12,274 nt of DNA from Pedobacter sp. UBA1951 (GTDB lineage: Bacteria > Bacteroidota > Bacteroidia > Sphingobacteriales > Sphingobacteriaceae), in the NCBI GenBank assembly GCA_002336465.1, contig DDEP01000222.1:2119-14392 (forward strand), written 5' to 3'. Under the pieces are notes generated by a model, which saw nothing but the letters and a program-made list of their open reading frames with translations, made no database searches and had not been told where the DNA came from. Made by a program: the position numbers and the translations under genes. Numbering within the stretch: the stretch's first letter is position 1; each line of letters starts with the position of its first letter. Positions 1 through 10,000 of the stretch are shown in pieces.

Positions 1-2
1 GT

Positions 3-101
3 GATGCTTTTTATGCAGAATTGAAAAGTCTCATTGAGTCAGGTAAAGTTATAGAAATGCCAAGGGTGGGAAAGGATTCATTTTTAAAACTATCTGAATA
101 A
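3..101 (+). CDS. C-terminal end of an unidentified protein, possibly winged-helix (partial)
   Basis: This is an open frame entering from the left edge: 32 codons, then TAA at 99-101. The tail reads as a helix (ELKSLIESGKVIE), then a short turn and strand (RVGKDSFLKL). That layout resembles the last helix and wing of a winged-helix DNA-binding domain, as found at the end of many regulators and ATP-binding defence proteins. The fragment is too short to name a family. The stop lies two bases before the ATG of the next gene, so the two are almost certainly co-transcribed. The gene may therefore belong to the same defence operon; an hsdR or a retron-type gene upstream is possible but cannot be seen. 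The frame is fairly secure, the function is unknown. Confidence 0.55.
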   Translation, partial: DAFYAELKSLIESGKVIEMPRVGKDSFLKLSE

Positions 102-103
102 TC

Positions 104-1696
104 ATGAGAATAGATAGCGTCTACATCAAGGAATATAAAAACCTTAAGGACTTCTCCATTGATCTTGACGAAAGTGAAATGAAGACTGTCTTGCTTGGAC
201 AAAATGCTACAGGAAAATCTAACTTCCTGGAAGCATTAATACTTATATTCAAATATCTCGACTTAAGTACAGAAACCAAACGAGACGCTCCAACCTTTGA
301 TTATAAGATTGCTTATAAAATAAAAGGACATAGCATTGAAATTACTTGTGTTAGTAAAACGTATACGATTGCAGTTAATAGCGAAGCACCTACGTTGAAA
401 TCATTTTTTTCTTCAAAAGGAAAATCGGAATACCAACCGAAATATGTTTTTACTTATTACTCCGGGTTAAGTAATAAGCTTAAGGAACTATTTTGGGATC
501 ATCAAAAGAAATTCTACGAAAAAATTATCAGTGATAGTTTTAGAGAAGAGGAATTAGATTCATTGAGAAAGCTATTTTATGTACAGCTTGTTCATTCTTA
601 TTTTGTGTTGTTGGCATACTTCACACATGAAGAGGAAGATACAATCCGTTTTCTCAATGAAGTTTTGCACATCGAAGATATAGAATCAATACTTTTTGTT
701 TTAAAAATGCCGGCTTGGGCTAAGAATAGAATTAAAAGCAATCCTGATGATATTTTTTGGACAGCAAAAGGATTGGTAAGGCCGTTTCTCGAGAAGCTAT
801 GGGAGCTTTCTTTGGCCCCCATATATCACACTAAGGATGTACAGGTAGACTTCGATGATTATGATCAACAGGAACAATTATATCTTTTTCTAAAAGGCAA
901 AGACAAATTAAAAGAGCTTGCCAACACATACACCAATAACACAGCGTTGTTTAAAGCCTTGGAAAGTACTTACATTTCCAAGCTTATTTCTGAAGTACGG
1001 ATTAAAGTCAAAAAGAGGAACATTGATGGCAGTATTACATTTAAGGAATTAAGTGAAGGTGAACAGCAATTGCTCACAGTCTTAGGCCTTTTAAAATTTA
1101 CAAAAGACGAAGATTCTCTTATTTTACTGGATGAACCCGACACCCACTTAAACCCTATATGGAAATGGAGATACTTAGAGTTTCTTGATAAAGTTGTAGA
1201 TCGACCGGCAACTACACAAATTATACTTAATACACATGATCCTTTAGTAATTGGTAATCTCACTAAACAAGAAGTTCGGATATTCCAGACTTCTTCAGAA
1301 GGCAAAGTTGTGGCGCTGGAGGCCGAGACTGATCCTCGAGGACTGGGTGTTGAAGGAATACTCACAAGTGAATTATTTGGACTGCCCACCACTATCGATG
1401 AGTTTACCCAACAGAAATTGGATGAGAGAAACAAACTATTAGTAAAGCAACAAGAAGGAAAGCTTTCAACTAACGAGCAAAGTAGGTTGAGAAGCCTATA
1501 CGAAGAGTTAGAGGCTCTTGGATTTGGTAATACTTTCAGAGATCCCTTATACCAAAAATTTATTGTTGCGTATAGAAATCGAGTTAAGGGCCAAGGAAAA
1601 AGCAGTTTTACAAAAGAAGAACTTGACAGGCAAAATGTCTTAGCTATGGAAATACTAGAAGAACTCTCAAAAGAAGAAGAAAATGATTCACATTGA
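104..1696 (+). CDS. ptuA: Septu-type ABC/AAA ATPase (PtuA-like)
   Basis: The product is a 530-residue cytoplasmic ATPase of the AAA_15/AAA_21 (ABC/SMC-like) class. The N-terminus has the typical opening strand. The Walker A is GQNATGKS at residues 32-39. An ABC signature-like LSEGEQQ is at 316-322, Walker B (LILLDEPDTHLNP) at 339-351 with D343 and E344, and the H-loop THD at 377-379. The roughly 275 residues between Walker A and the signature are helical and charged, and the last 100 residues look like coiled coil. All ATPase motifs look intact. The next gene overlaps it by 14 bases and encodes an HNH protein. An ATPase of this class next to such a nuclease is the Septu arrangement (PtuA with PtuB). 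In known Septu systems the ATPase assembles with the nuclease and controls it. The pairing is the main basis for the name; a retron-associated version is possible if a reverse transcriptase lies to the left. Confidence 0.8.
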   Translation: MRIDSVYIKEYKNLKDFSIDLDESEMKTVLLGQNATGKSNFLEALILIFKYLDLSTETKRDAPTFDYKIAYKIKGHSIEITCVSKTYTIAVNSEAPTLKSFFSSKGKSEYQPKYVFTYYSGLSNKLKELFWDHQKKFYEKIISDSFREEELDSLRKLFYVQLVHSYFVLLAYFTHEEEDTIRFLNEVLHIEDIESILFVLKMPAWAKNRIKSNPDDIFWTAKGLVRPFLEKLWELSLAPIYHTKDVQVDFDDYDQQEQLYLFLKGKDKLKELANTYTNNTALFKALESTYISKLISEVRIKVKKRNIDGSITFKELSEGEQQLLTVLGLLKFTKDEDSLILLDEPDTHLNPIWKWRYLEFLDKVVDRPATTQIILNTHDPLVIGNLTKQEVRIFQTSSEGKVVALEAETDPRGLGVEGILTSELFGLPTTIDEFTQQKLDERNKLLVKQQEGKLSTNEQSRLRSLYEELEALGFGNTFRDPLYQKFIVAYRNRVKGQGKSSFTKEELDRQNVLAMEILEELSKEEENDSH

Positions 1697-2474
1697 TAGG
1701 ACAGGTTTTGAGCCAGATGTCAATTGGGTAAATAATGCAGATGCGTTAACTCAGCAGCTTATTAATGCACCCGACGAAATCTCCAGGAATAATATTATCG
1801 ACGGTAATGAAGGCGTGTGGGGAGAATTAAAGGATTTTTTACTGTCCATCTCATTTAATAAATGCTGGTATTCTGAAGCAAAGGATGCATATAATCATCT
1901 ACATGTTGATCATTTCAGGCCAAAAAAAATAGCATTGGGCATTGATAAAGTAAATTATGGTGGTTATTGGTGGTTAGCATTTGCTTGGAGAAACTACAGA
2001 GTTTGCGGAGGTGTAGGTAATGTAAGAAAGCGGGACAAATTCGCAGTAAGAAATAATAAGTCGAACGATCCTAATACTCCTATTGAGGACGAGTTATTCT
2101 ACTTCCTAGACCCTTGCGAGGAAGAAGACGTGCTTAAAATTACATTTAATCAAAATGGAGAAGTAACGCCGATAACCACAACAGGATGGGATTATGATAG
2201 AGCAACCTATACAATCGAAAGCCTTAACCTCAACTTTAAATTACTAAAAGAGGCGAGAAAGGAAATATGGGTTAAAATTTCTACACTGGTTTCGGAGATT
2301 CAAAATTTAATGGAACAAAATGATCTAGCCCCAAGTGTTTTAAGAAGAGGTCAAATAAAAGAAAAGATAAAGCAACTGAAAGAGCTGGTTCAACCATCGG
2401 CAGAATTCTCTGCAACTGTTAAGGCTTGTCTACTAAGTACTGGACTGGCTTGGGCGTCAAAAATAGCAGCTTAA
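1683..2474 (+). CDS. ptuB: HNH endonuclease-like protein (PtuB-like)
   Basis: This 263-residue protein is related to the retron/Septu HNH family (TIGR02646-like). The sequence shows CWYSE at 61-65, then the core motif HVDHFRPK at 74-81 with D76 and H77, then WRNYRVCGGVGN at 102-113 with N104 as the likely middle Asn, followed by a basic stretch. The C-terminal third (about 190-245) is helical and charged. Relatives often have two CxxC pairs that bind a structural zinc. Here the second Cys of each pair is replaced (C61..S64, C108..V111), so zinc binding may be reduced or absent, although the D-H core is kept. I believe a CWYSE form occurs as a subfamily, but that is from memory. The ATG lies inside the end of the ATPase gene, which implies translational coupling. 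The expected role is the nuclease effector of the pair, cutting DNA when the ATPase releases it. Confidence 0.75.
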   Translation: MIHIDRTGFEPDVNWVNNADALTQQLINAPDEISRNNIIDGNEGVWGELKDFLLSISFNKCWYSEAKDAYNHLHVDHFRPKKIALGIDKVNYGGYWWLAFAWRNYRVCGGVGNVRKRDKFAVRNNKSNDPNTPIEDELFYFLDPCEEEDVLKITFNQNGEVTPITTTGWDYDRATYTIESLNLNFKLLKEARKEIWVKISTLVSEIQNLMEQNDLAPSVLRRGQIKEKIKQLKELVQPSAEFSATVKACLLSTGLAWASKIAA

Positions 2475-2485
2475 AAAAGTTAGAA

Positions 2486-3949
2486 ATGGTAATAAATAAT
2501 ATAGCACAAAAAATCTGGTCGTATTGCGACACATTGAGAGATGACGGTTTGGGGTATAACGACTATCTGGAACAGTTAACATACTTGCTGTTTCTAAAAA
2601 TGGCTGACGAGAATAAGGAGAAATATAGTTTGCCAGATGTATGTAACTGGAAAAAACTAGTAAATAATTCTGGCGGCACTCTCTTAGAACAATATGAGCA
2701 GATATTAAAATCACTGGCTGATTCCGGCGGTATGCTCGAAAAGATATTTGCAAGTGCACAAAATAAAATTCATGATTCTGTAAAGTTGAAACGGCTTCTT
2801 CAGCTTATTGATGAAGATAACTGGTCAACTACTGACACCGATATTAAAGGAGAGATTTACGAAACCCTATTACAAAAGAATGCGGAGAATAGTGGTGCGG
2901 GCCAATATTTCACACCGAGGCCGGTCATACAAGCTATGGTAGAATGTTTGAATCCTCAACCTGGTGAAACTATCGCAGATCCTTCTTGTGGAACGGGTGG
3001 TTTTTTCCTCGGATCGTTGAATCACATTCTTGAGAATAATAAGCTTACCGACAAAGCAAAAAGATTTCTGAAGTTCGACACTTTTCATGGATGGGAAATT
3101 GAAAAGGCTACAGCAAGACTTTGCTTGATGAACCTATATTTACATGGCATTGGCGATTTGAAGAAAACACCAGATATACAGGTTTCAGATAGCCTCAACC
3201 CAATGAAAATCGGAAAGGAGGTACCCCAAGTAAAGATTGTCCTTGCAAACCCACCGTTTGGGAAAAGTAGTAGTGACATTCCAACAATCGATAAAAACCA
3301 ATCAAAAAAAGAGGGCTATTTTCTTCGGGAAGATTTCTGGATCACTACGAGCAATAAACAACTGGCATTCCTGCAACACATTGCTTCAATGCTAGAGGAA
3401 GATGGCAGGGCTGCCGTAGTTTTACCTGACAATGTTCTATTTGAAGGCGGTGCTGGTGAAACTATTCGTAAAAAGATATTGGAAGAATTAAACTTGCATA
3501 CGATTTTAAGACTTCCTACCGGCATATTTTACGCGCAAGGTGTAAAATCTAATGTGTTATTCTTTGAAAAGAAAAAGCTAGCTAAGGCAAAGGGGACAAA
3601 AGAGGTTTGGTTTTATGACTATCGCACAAACATACATCATACTCCCAAAACAAACCCTATCACTTTTGCAGATTTAAAGGATTTTGTTCAGTGCTATAAT
3701 GTACCTGATAAGAATAAGCGTAAAGAAACATGGACTAAAAACAATCAACAAGGGCGCTGGAAAAAGTTTACATACAATGAAATTCTTGAACGAGATAAAA
3801 CTAACCTAGATGTTTTTTGGCTAAAAGATGATAACATGATCGACCTTGATAACCTCCCCGATCCGGAAGTACTCATTGACGATATTATTGAGAATATAGA
3901 AAGTGCCCTCGCAAATTTCAAAACAATAAGAGAGACGATATCAGAATAA
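2486..3949 (+). CDS. hsdM: Type I restriction-modification methyltransferase subunit HsdM
   Basis: The product is an N6-adenine DNA methyltransferase using S-adenosylmethionine, the M subunit of a type I system. It has an N-terminal helical HsdM_N domain (NNIAQKIWSYCDTLRDDG), then the methylase domain starting at GQYFTPR (residue 139). The SAM-binding motif I is DPSCGTGGFF from residue 165. The catalytic motif IV is NPPF from residue 255. A late conserved block includes LPDNVLFEGGAGE. At 487 residues it is full length and no motif is missing. I chose the ATG at 2486 because family members begin close to this sequence and it sits 11 bases after the ptuB stop. The in-frame ATG at 2426 would add 20 unconserved residues and overlap ptuB by 49 bases. 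A type I M subunit needs HsdS to find its target. Here hsdS survives only as a stub, so this enzyme may be inactive or may depend on an S subunit encoded elsewhere. Confidence 0.93.
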   Translation: MVINNIAQKIWSYCDTLRDDGLGYNDYLEQLTYLLFLKMADENKEKYSLPDVCNWKKLVNNSGGTLLEQYEQILKSLADSGGMLEKIFASAQNKIHDSVKLKRLLQLIDEDNWSTTDTDIKGEIYETLLQKNAENSGAGQYFTPRPVIQAMVECLNPQPGETIADPSCGTGGFFLGSLNHILENNKLTDKAKRFLKFDTFHGWEIEKATARLCLMNLYLHGIGDLKKTPDIQVSDSLNPMKIGKEVPQVKIVLANPPFGKSSSDIPTIDKNQSKKEGYFLREDFWITTSNKQLAFLQHIASMLEEDGRAAVVLPDNVLFEGGAGETIRKKILEELNLHTILRLPTGIFYAQGVKSNVLFFEKKKLAKAKGTKEVWFYDYRTNIHHTPKTNPITFADLKDFVQCYNVPDKNKRKETWTKNNQQGRWKKFTYNEILERDKTNLDVFWLKDDNMIDLDNLPDPEVLIDDIIENIESALANFKTIRETISE

Positions 3950-3976
3950 TTTCATTGAAAAACGACAAATAAGGAA

Positions 3977-4063
3977 ATGTTCGAAATAAAAGACTTCACT
4001 ACCAGTGGTTCAAGAGGATGGGCTAAATACTATAACGTAGAAGCTAAACAAAGTATTCAATAA
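3977..4063 (+). pseudogene. hsdS: Truncated hsdS: start of a type I specificity subunit
   Basis: This 28-codon frame starts 27 bases after hsdM, with a purine-rich AAGGAA directly before the ATG. It contains DFTTSGSRGWAKYYN, which closely matches the opening of a common HsdS target-recognition domain (TSGSRGWAKYY, normally followed by a glycine-containing loop and an R-x-x-N-L segment). After this point the match stops, seven unrelated residues follow, and the frame ends at TAA. I see no continuation in the other frames. A working HsdS needs two such domains and is several hundred residues long. This is therefore a remnant, cut off by recombination at about position 4035. It lies in the same frame as the giant gene that follows, four codons after the stop. 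Confidence 0.7.
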
Positions 4064-4075
4064 ATAAGCGGCCCT

Positions 4076-7000
4076 ATGAAAGTAAAGAATATCCGGGAGT
4101 ATCGAAGTTTTTATAAAGCTACCCGTCCGGTATCAACAGAACTGGAAGAACACTTTATCGGCAACTATTACTTTGATGAATTAAGCAAAGAGAAAAAATA
4201 TGGTTGGTTCACCATGTATCATGGAGACAAGGATGGGTATGGTACGCCCACATCCGGTGTAGAAAACTTCTTACAAAGTTTCCTGGATATGGCAAAGGAC
4301 GGTCAGGCAGTTTATGAGTTTTTGCAGAATGCAGTAGATGAAGGTAGTACACATTATTCAATGGTTTGGGGTAAGGATGAAGTAGATGGTAATCATTATT
4401 TATTGGTAGCTAACAACGGCAAAATGTTCAACCTGGATAGTATTCGTTCTATTCTCAACGTTGGTTCTTCTACCAAAACAAATGACAGCCACACTATCGG
4501 CAAGTTTGGTATTGGTTTTAAACTGGCACATCGTTTAGTAGGTAAAGACAATGGATTACAAGAATTAATCAATGAAAATTCCGGCCCTGTTTTATTTAGC
4601 TGGAAAAACTATGAAATTGAACAATTAGCAAATGCAGAAAATATTGAACCCCAGGCATTGCAATACGCACCGAAAGAAAACGGCAATTATGAAGTGCAAG
4701 ACGAATATCCCTGGCTTTTCAAAATCTTAATAACCTGCTTTCCTTGTTTGCCTCAAAATGGTGCAATTAAAGAGTTACCTAAAATGGCAGACGGTGTGCA
4801 GGCAACTGCTAACCCTTTTAGTTATGCAGAATATGAAGTGCTTTCCAGATGGGTAAAAAATAATAAACATATACTGAATAAAGAAACCTATAGCAAAGGA
4901 TCATTATTCTTTATTAAACTGGGTTCAGGTAAAGAAGAGGAGCTCGCAGAAAAAAACCTAAAAGAAGGTGTAAAGTTTGCGATAGCTATACTGAAAGAAA
5001 CCGCGCCGGAGGAGGAAAGAGCTGCCAAGCTATTACAAACGGTTCAATTGAATAATGACGAGCCGATCACTTATCCGGATCTGGAATACATCAAGATCAT
5101 TATTGACAAAGAAGAAGAAAAAGACACCTATGCACAAATACGCTTCGGAGTAGGAAGTTTTGATGAGCTAACCGATGAACAAATAAGAAAAATTGCAGGG
5201 GAAGCAAATATTGAAGCGCTGTTTGGTTTTAGAAAGCATAACGAAATTGGCGATTTTTTTAAAGGCGCCCCCAACCTGTACTTGTATTTCCCATTATCAG
5301 AAGAGGTGCACAACTTCAATTACATACTTCATTCCAATGCATTTTACAAAGGCAGTTCCAGGACTTTCCTGCATAAAGGAAACAGTAAGGAAGATGGGAT
5401 CAATGAACGCTTGTTAAAAGTAATTGTCAATAAAATTGACGGTGAACTAAAACGGCTTTCCGCTTCTTCAGACAAAAAAGACCGGCAGCATTTTTTGCAC
5501 TTTTATGCCGCCTTGCTTACCTCAGCTAAAAGCACCACCCAAGGCAGGCTTTGGATTGAAGACCCTTATATCAATCGCATTGACGAACTGTTGAGGAAGT
5601 ATATACCAGTAAGGGAATCCCTGGCAAATGATGAATTTATCATTACGGATAAACCCGAAAATGTTTTTTTCAAAAAAACCAAGGTTGAAATTGACAACAA
5701 GAGCTGGGGCTTAGAAAATGTAAATTGGTTTTACTGGGGTGAGCAGGCCGAAAGTATAATCCCTTTGTCCGCTTACGCCAAATTAGGGATAAAAGATTTT
5801 ATGATTCATAATCTGCTAACCGCAAACGACCAGGTAGCAGCACGTTTAAATGACTGGTTGAATGACGACGATGAAAGAATAAAAACCCTGCTTTCTGAAA
5901 TAGCTGCTTTGGATGCAGAAAGTATGAAAAAGGCAAATTTTAAAGATAATTTGTTTAATGCAAGAATTTTAAGGTTCAGCAACGGAGAAGTGCTTTCTAT
6001 CAACCAGTTCCAGGAAAAAGAAAAGGATGGGTATTTTATAGTATTTAATAAGCTGGACAACATTAGGGATTTATTGCACAAACTTGATTTGCGCTATACA
6101 CATGAAAATTTTGACAATTATCAATTCAACCCCAAATATTTTAGCCTTTTTGCTAATGAATCGCAGGTACGAAGTTATACGCTGCTTACAAAATTATTTA
6201 GTCAGGTTGTAAAAGATGAAAACCTTAATCTGCTAACCAAGGAAGAAAAAAGAAGGATCTACGAAGCCTTCAGGACCTTGAATGATACCCCCGGAGACAG
6301 GATGGGTGACCTTAAATTATTCAAGAACAACAGCAACAAGTATGTTTGCTTTAAAAACCTTTATATGGCTTCGGCTAACGGTTGGCTGAACAAATTTTGT
6401 ATCGCTACCGCTGAAGACAGCCCTGATTACAAAAGCTACCTGTTGCGTGAAGAAGAAGAATTGTATAAAGGCATTATATACCCGTTTTGGGATCAGATAG
6501 CCACTTATATAGCCGCCAATGCAGCAAAAGCAAAAAAGGTATTGGATGATATTGCGGCTGCTTATGAAAAAAGTAAATGGCCCGAAAAGCAAAAGTTTCT
6601 GCTGCATAACCAAGGCCATATTATTTATCAATCTGAAGTTATTGAACCGGGCAATATCTACTTTAGCCCTGAACTGGTAGAAATTTCAGGCGAGGCCTAC
6701 AATAGTATCCAAACTACAGCTTTAAAATACTTCGGGGTACATATTCCTGATCAATACCTGTTGCCCTACCTGGAAACTTTACCTTTTTCGTTTACATCTG
6801 TAAATATCGAACCGGTTATAGAAGATACTGATGCAACACTGGAAGAAATAAATGATTTACTGTTGTTGTCAAAGATTGGCGACCTCGACTTCTTTTCAGG
6901 GAATTGCATCATTGAAAAAGATGGAATTTATAGTATTGATTCCACATCCGGGAAAAAACAGATAGCGACTTCAAAATCTCCCATAGTAAAATACGTTGAC

Positions 7001-10000
7001 ACTTATTACCCTGGGCAGTATGTAATTATTCCTGAAAACCTTGCTGTTTATAAGTCAAAAATCTCATTGGCAGATAGTGCATTGGTGGCGCATCTGATAG
7101 CAATATTTAATGAAACAGAAGTTTTAAATCAAGAGCTGGATTTTATAGAAATACTGCTGCCGGAAAGATTTGAGGATAAAAAACTATTCTTAAATAAGCT
7201 GACCTATACAAATCTGGATGCTACCTGGGTTGAAGAAAGGCAAAATGAATTATACATAAAGTTATTGAGCGATGTAGCGGCGGGCAATATTGCTACGGGA
7301 GAATTAGCAGAAATTCAAAAAAAAATATCCATAAATACAGGCGACCTGCAAATTACTATCGGTGATGTTGATAGCGCCCATGACTCAATAGAACTGTACC
7401 GGGGCGATAAGAAAACTGTCGTTTCTCAATCCCAGGTTTTAAATTTACCCGATGCAGAAAGTATAAAACTCATCCAGGCGTTTTATGACGAATCCAGGAA
7501 AAGGGATCTTATAACTCAATCAGTAGCTCATAAAATATTTAAAATTTCAAATGCCGGTATTACTGATGAATTAGTTGCCAGATTTCATGAATCATTAGCG
7601 GACAATGAGATTATTAATGCTCATCAGTTACTGTTCCTTTGGTTTTCGGGCAAGATCAAAAAGGAAGATTTTGCTAATTACTCCCTCAAATCTCACAATG
7701 AGCAATGGTATACCATTGAAGGGCAGTTGATCATTTCTTCAGTAGAAAATTCCGGGTTTATTAAACCTTCCTATTTACTTCATAAGTGTTATGACGGGCT
7801 GCAATCTTTATTGCAATTAAATGATCTTGAGGCATTTAATTACAATGAGGGAGAAGATGATATTATTACATCCGGGTTCTTATTCATTAAAGGCAGTTCT
7901 CCGGATATTTTGGAAAGCACAGCGCCCATCAGCGATAAGCTAAACTACCTGTTTAACGGCTGGGTACGTCTGAACCCTCAACTTAGGGTTACAAAAAGAA
8001 AGGGTGCCTGGGAGAATTATTTAGGTATAACGCCTAACCAGTTTGTATTGGATGGCATTCATTTAAAAGAAGAAGTGCTGCCTGCCGAATTTCTTGATTG
8101 GTGCCAGGCTGATAAAAAGAAAAAGGATTTCCTGGGAGCCATAGGTGTATTTGTTGGCGATAGCTCGATAGAAAAACTGAGAAAGTTTCTCACCGGGAAG
8201 CTGAACGAACAACCGCACGATATTGAAATAGAAAGATTCAATGAAACCATACTGCTGAATACCCTAAACGGACTGTCTGGTGCATTTGAAGATTTAGACG
8301 GCCAACCTATTATTTATGATGAAACGCTACAATATGCACAGCTTTCATTAATTGGGAAAATAATAAACCACCTGTTAGAAAAAGGAGTAAATGAGTATCC
8401 CGCAATAATTTATCATACCAATGATACCTTTAAGGTATTAAATGCACAGGAGTCGGCAGTTTATACAATAGATGAGTTACTGCACCAAAAAATAAAACAA
8501 GATCCGGACAATCGTCTCAACCAGCTTTACCATGAATACAATGTGCTGAAATGGTCCGTTTTACTGAATACGAAAATTGTAGCAAATTGTAATGAATTGG
8601 TGTTTGAAAAGAATTTTGTACCAGGTGGCATTCAGCGGGAGCATGATGAGCCGTTTTATCACACCTGGAAAGCAGAAAATGAGGTAAAACTATACAGGGT
8701 GCCGGACATTCAGTACGATATGTCCATTGAGGTGAATGGAGAAATGATTACCGTTGCCCGGATTTCTGATGGCGTATTGAATGTTAGTGAAGACATAGAA
8801 GGGGTTCAACACGTATTTTATAAGGAAAGTATCTCACTGGAAGAATTAAAACAAGCCTTATCTGAAACAGATGAAGCTATTGCGAATGCTATTGCTGACT
8901 TAATCAGCAGAAGAAATGCACTGTTGGCGAGTATTTACAATACATTGAATGCTGCCGGCAGAAGCGATATTAAAAGTGACTCTTTAAAGGCGCTGGAGTC
9001 TGCTTTGAAGGATGAGAACTTGAAGCAGGAAAGAAAAAGCCTGATTAAAACGATTAATGAAAACACGGATTATTCCTATGCCTGGTTTGAATCTTATTTA
9101 AAATTCCTGCTTACCTATGAAAGCAAACAGAGTACAACCGTTCAGAAATCCATCTCCTTCCAGGAGATAAGACGTTATATCATCAATGACCAGATATCCG
9201 ACAAATACTTCTTGCTTTGCGGGGCAAGTTCTTTGATTCCTTTAAATATCGAAGATTTTGAAGATTTTAAGATCACACTGGTCATAAAGAATAGTCAAAA
9301 TGAAGTAATAAAGGTTGAGGGTGTTTCAAAGAAAGGGCAGGATTTACTGATTTATTGCAGGGAAAAAATACCACAATCAATAATAGATAAGTTCAGTGAC
9401 ATCATACAGGTTAAGATTAGCTTTTCACCTGTTATTGATTTACTGGAAAGGCTTCACAGAGCTTTTACCAACAGGCTGAATATAGATGAATGGGAGGATA
9501 TAAATGAAATACTCCCACCCGTGCAATTCATATATGGTCCTCCCGGCACCGGCAAAACAACAACGCTTTGCAGTATGATTGCAGATGGTGTAAAAGAGCA
9601 TTACAATGCAAAGTTCTTGTTGCTTACACCTACCAATAAAGCTGCGGATGTTTTGTGTAAGAAAATAGTGAAAGCCTCCAGCAACCCCAACGATATAGTT
9701 GGCAAAAAAATAAAAGAGCTCGATGCATCAGGTAAAACAATCTCAATAACGAGAGTGGGGAAACCAACAGATCCTGAACTTGAAGAACTGGAGGAGGGGA
9801 TTTACCAGGATTCCGTAACTATGGAGCGGGTAGATTATACAAATATCCTAGCATCAACAATACACCGCATTCCCTATTTTGAAATAATAGACGAAGACGG
9901 CGATCAAACAAAAATCTTCAGAATGGAGGACTACTGGGATTATATTGTGTTTGACGAAGCATCCATGATAAATCTGCCTTATATCGTTTTTGCCATATTG

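Noticed and set aside
970..1434. 154-codon open frame on the - strand inside the ATPase gene
   Set aside because: It is antisense to the well-supported ATPase motifs, is serine-rich and has no recognisable domain; it is a shadow frame.
2426..2485. Earlier in-frame ATG for hsdM
   Set aside because: It would add 20 residues with no resemblance to HsdM starts and overlap ptuB by 49 bases; the ATG at 2486 fits the family and spacing better.
6317..6631. 104-codon - strand open frame inside the giant gene
   Set aside because: It is low in complexity, rich in phenylalanine and isoleucine, and antisense to a continuous large gene; a chance frame.
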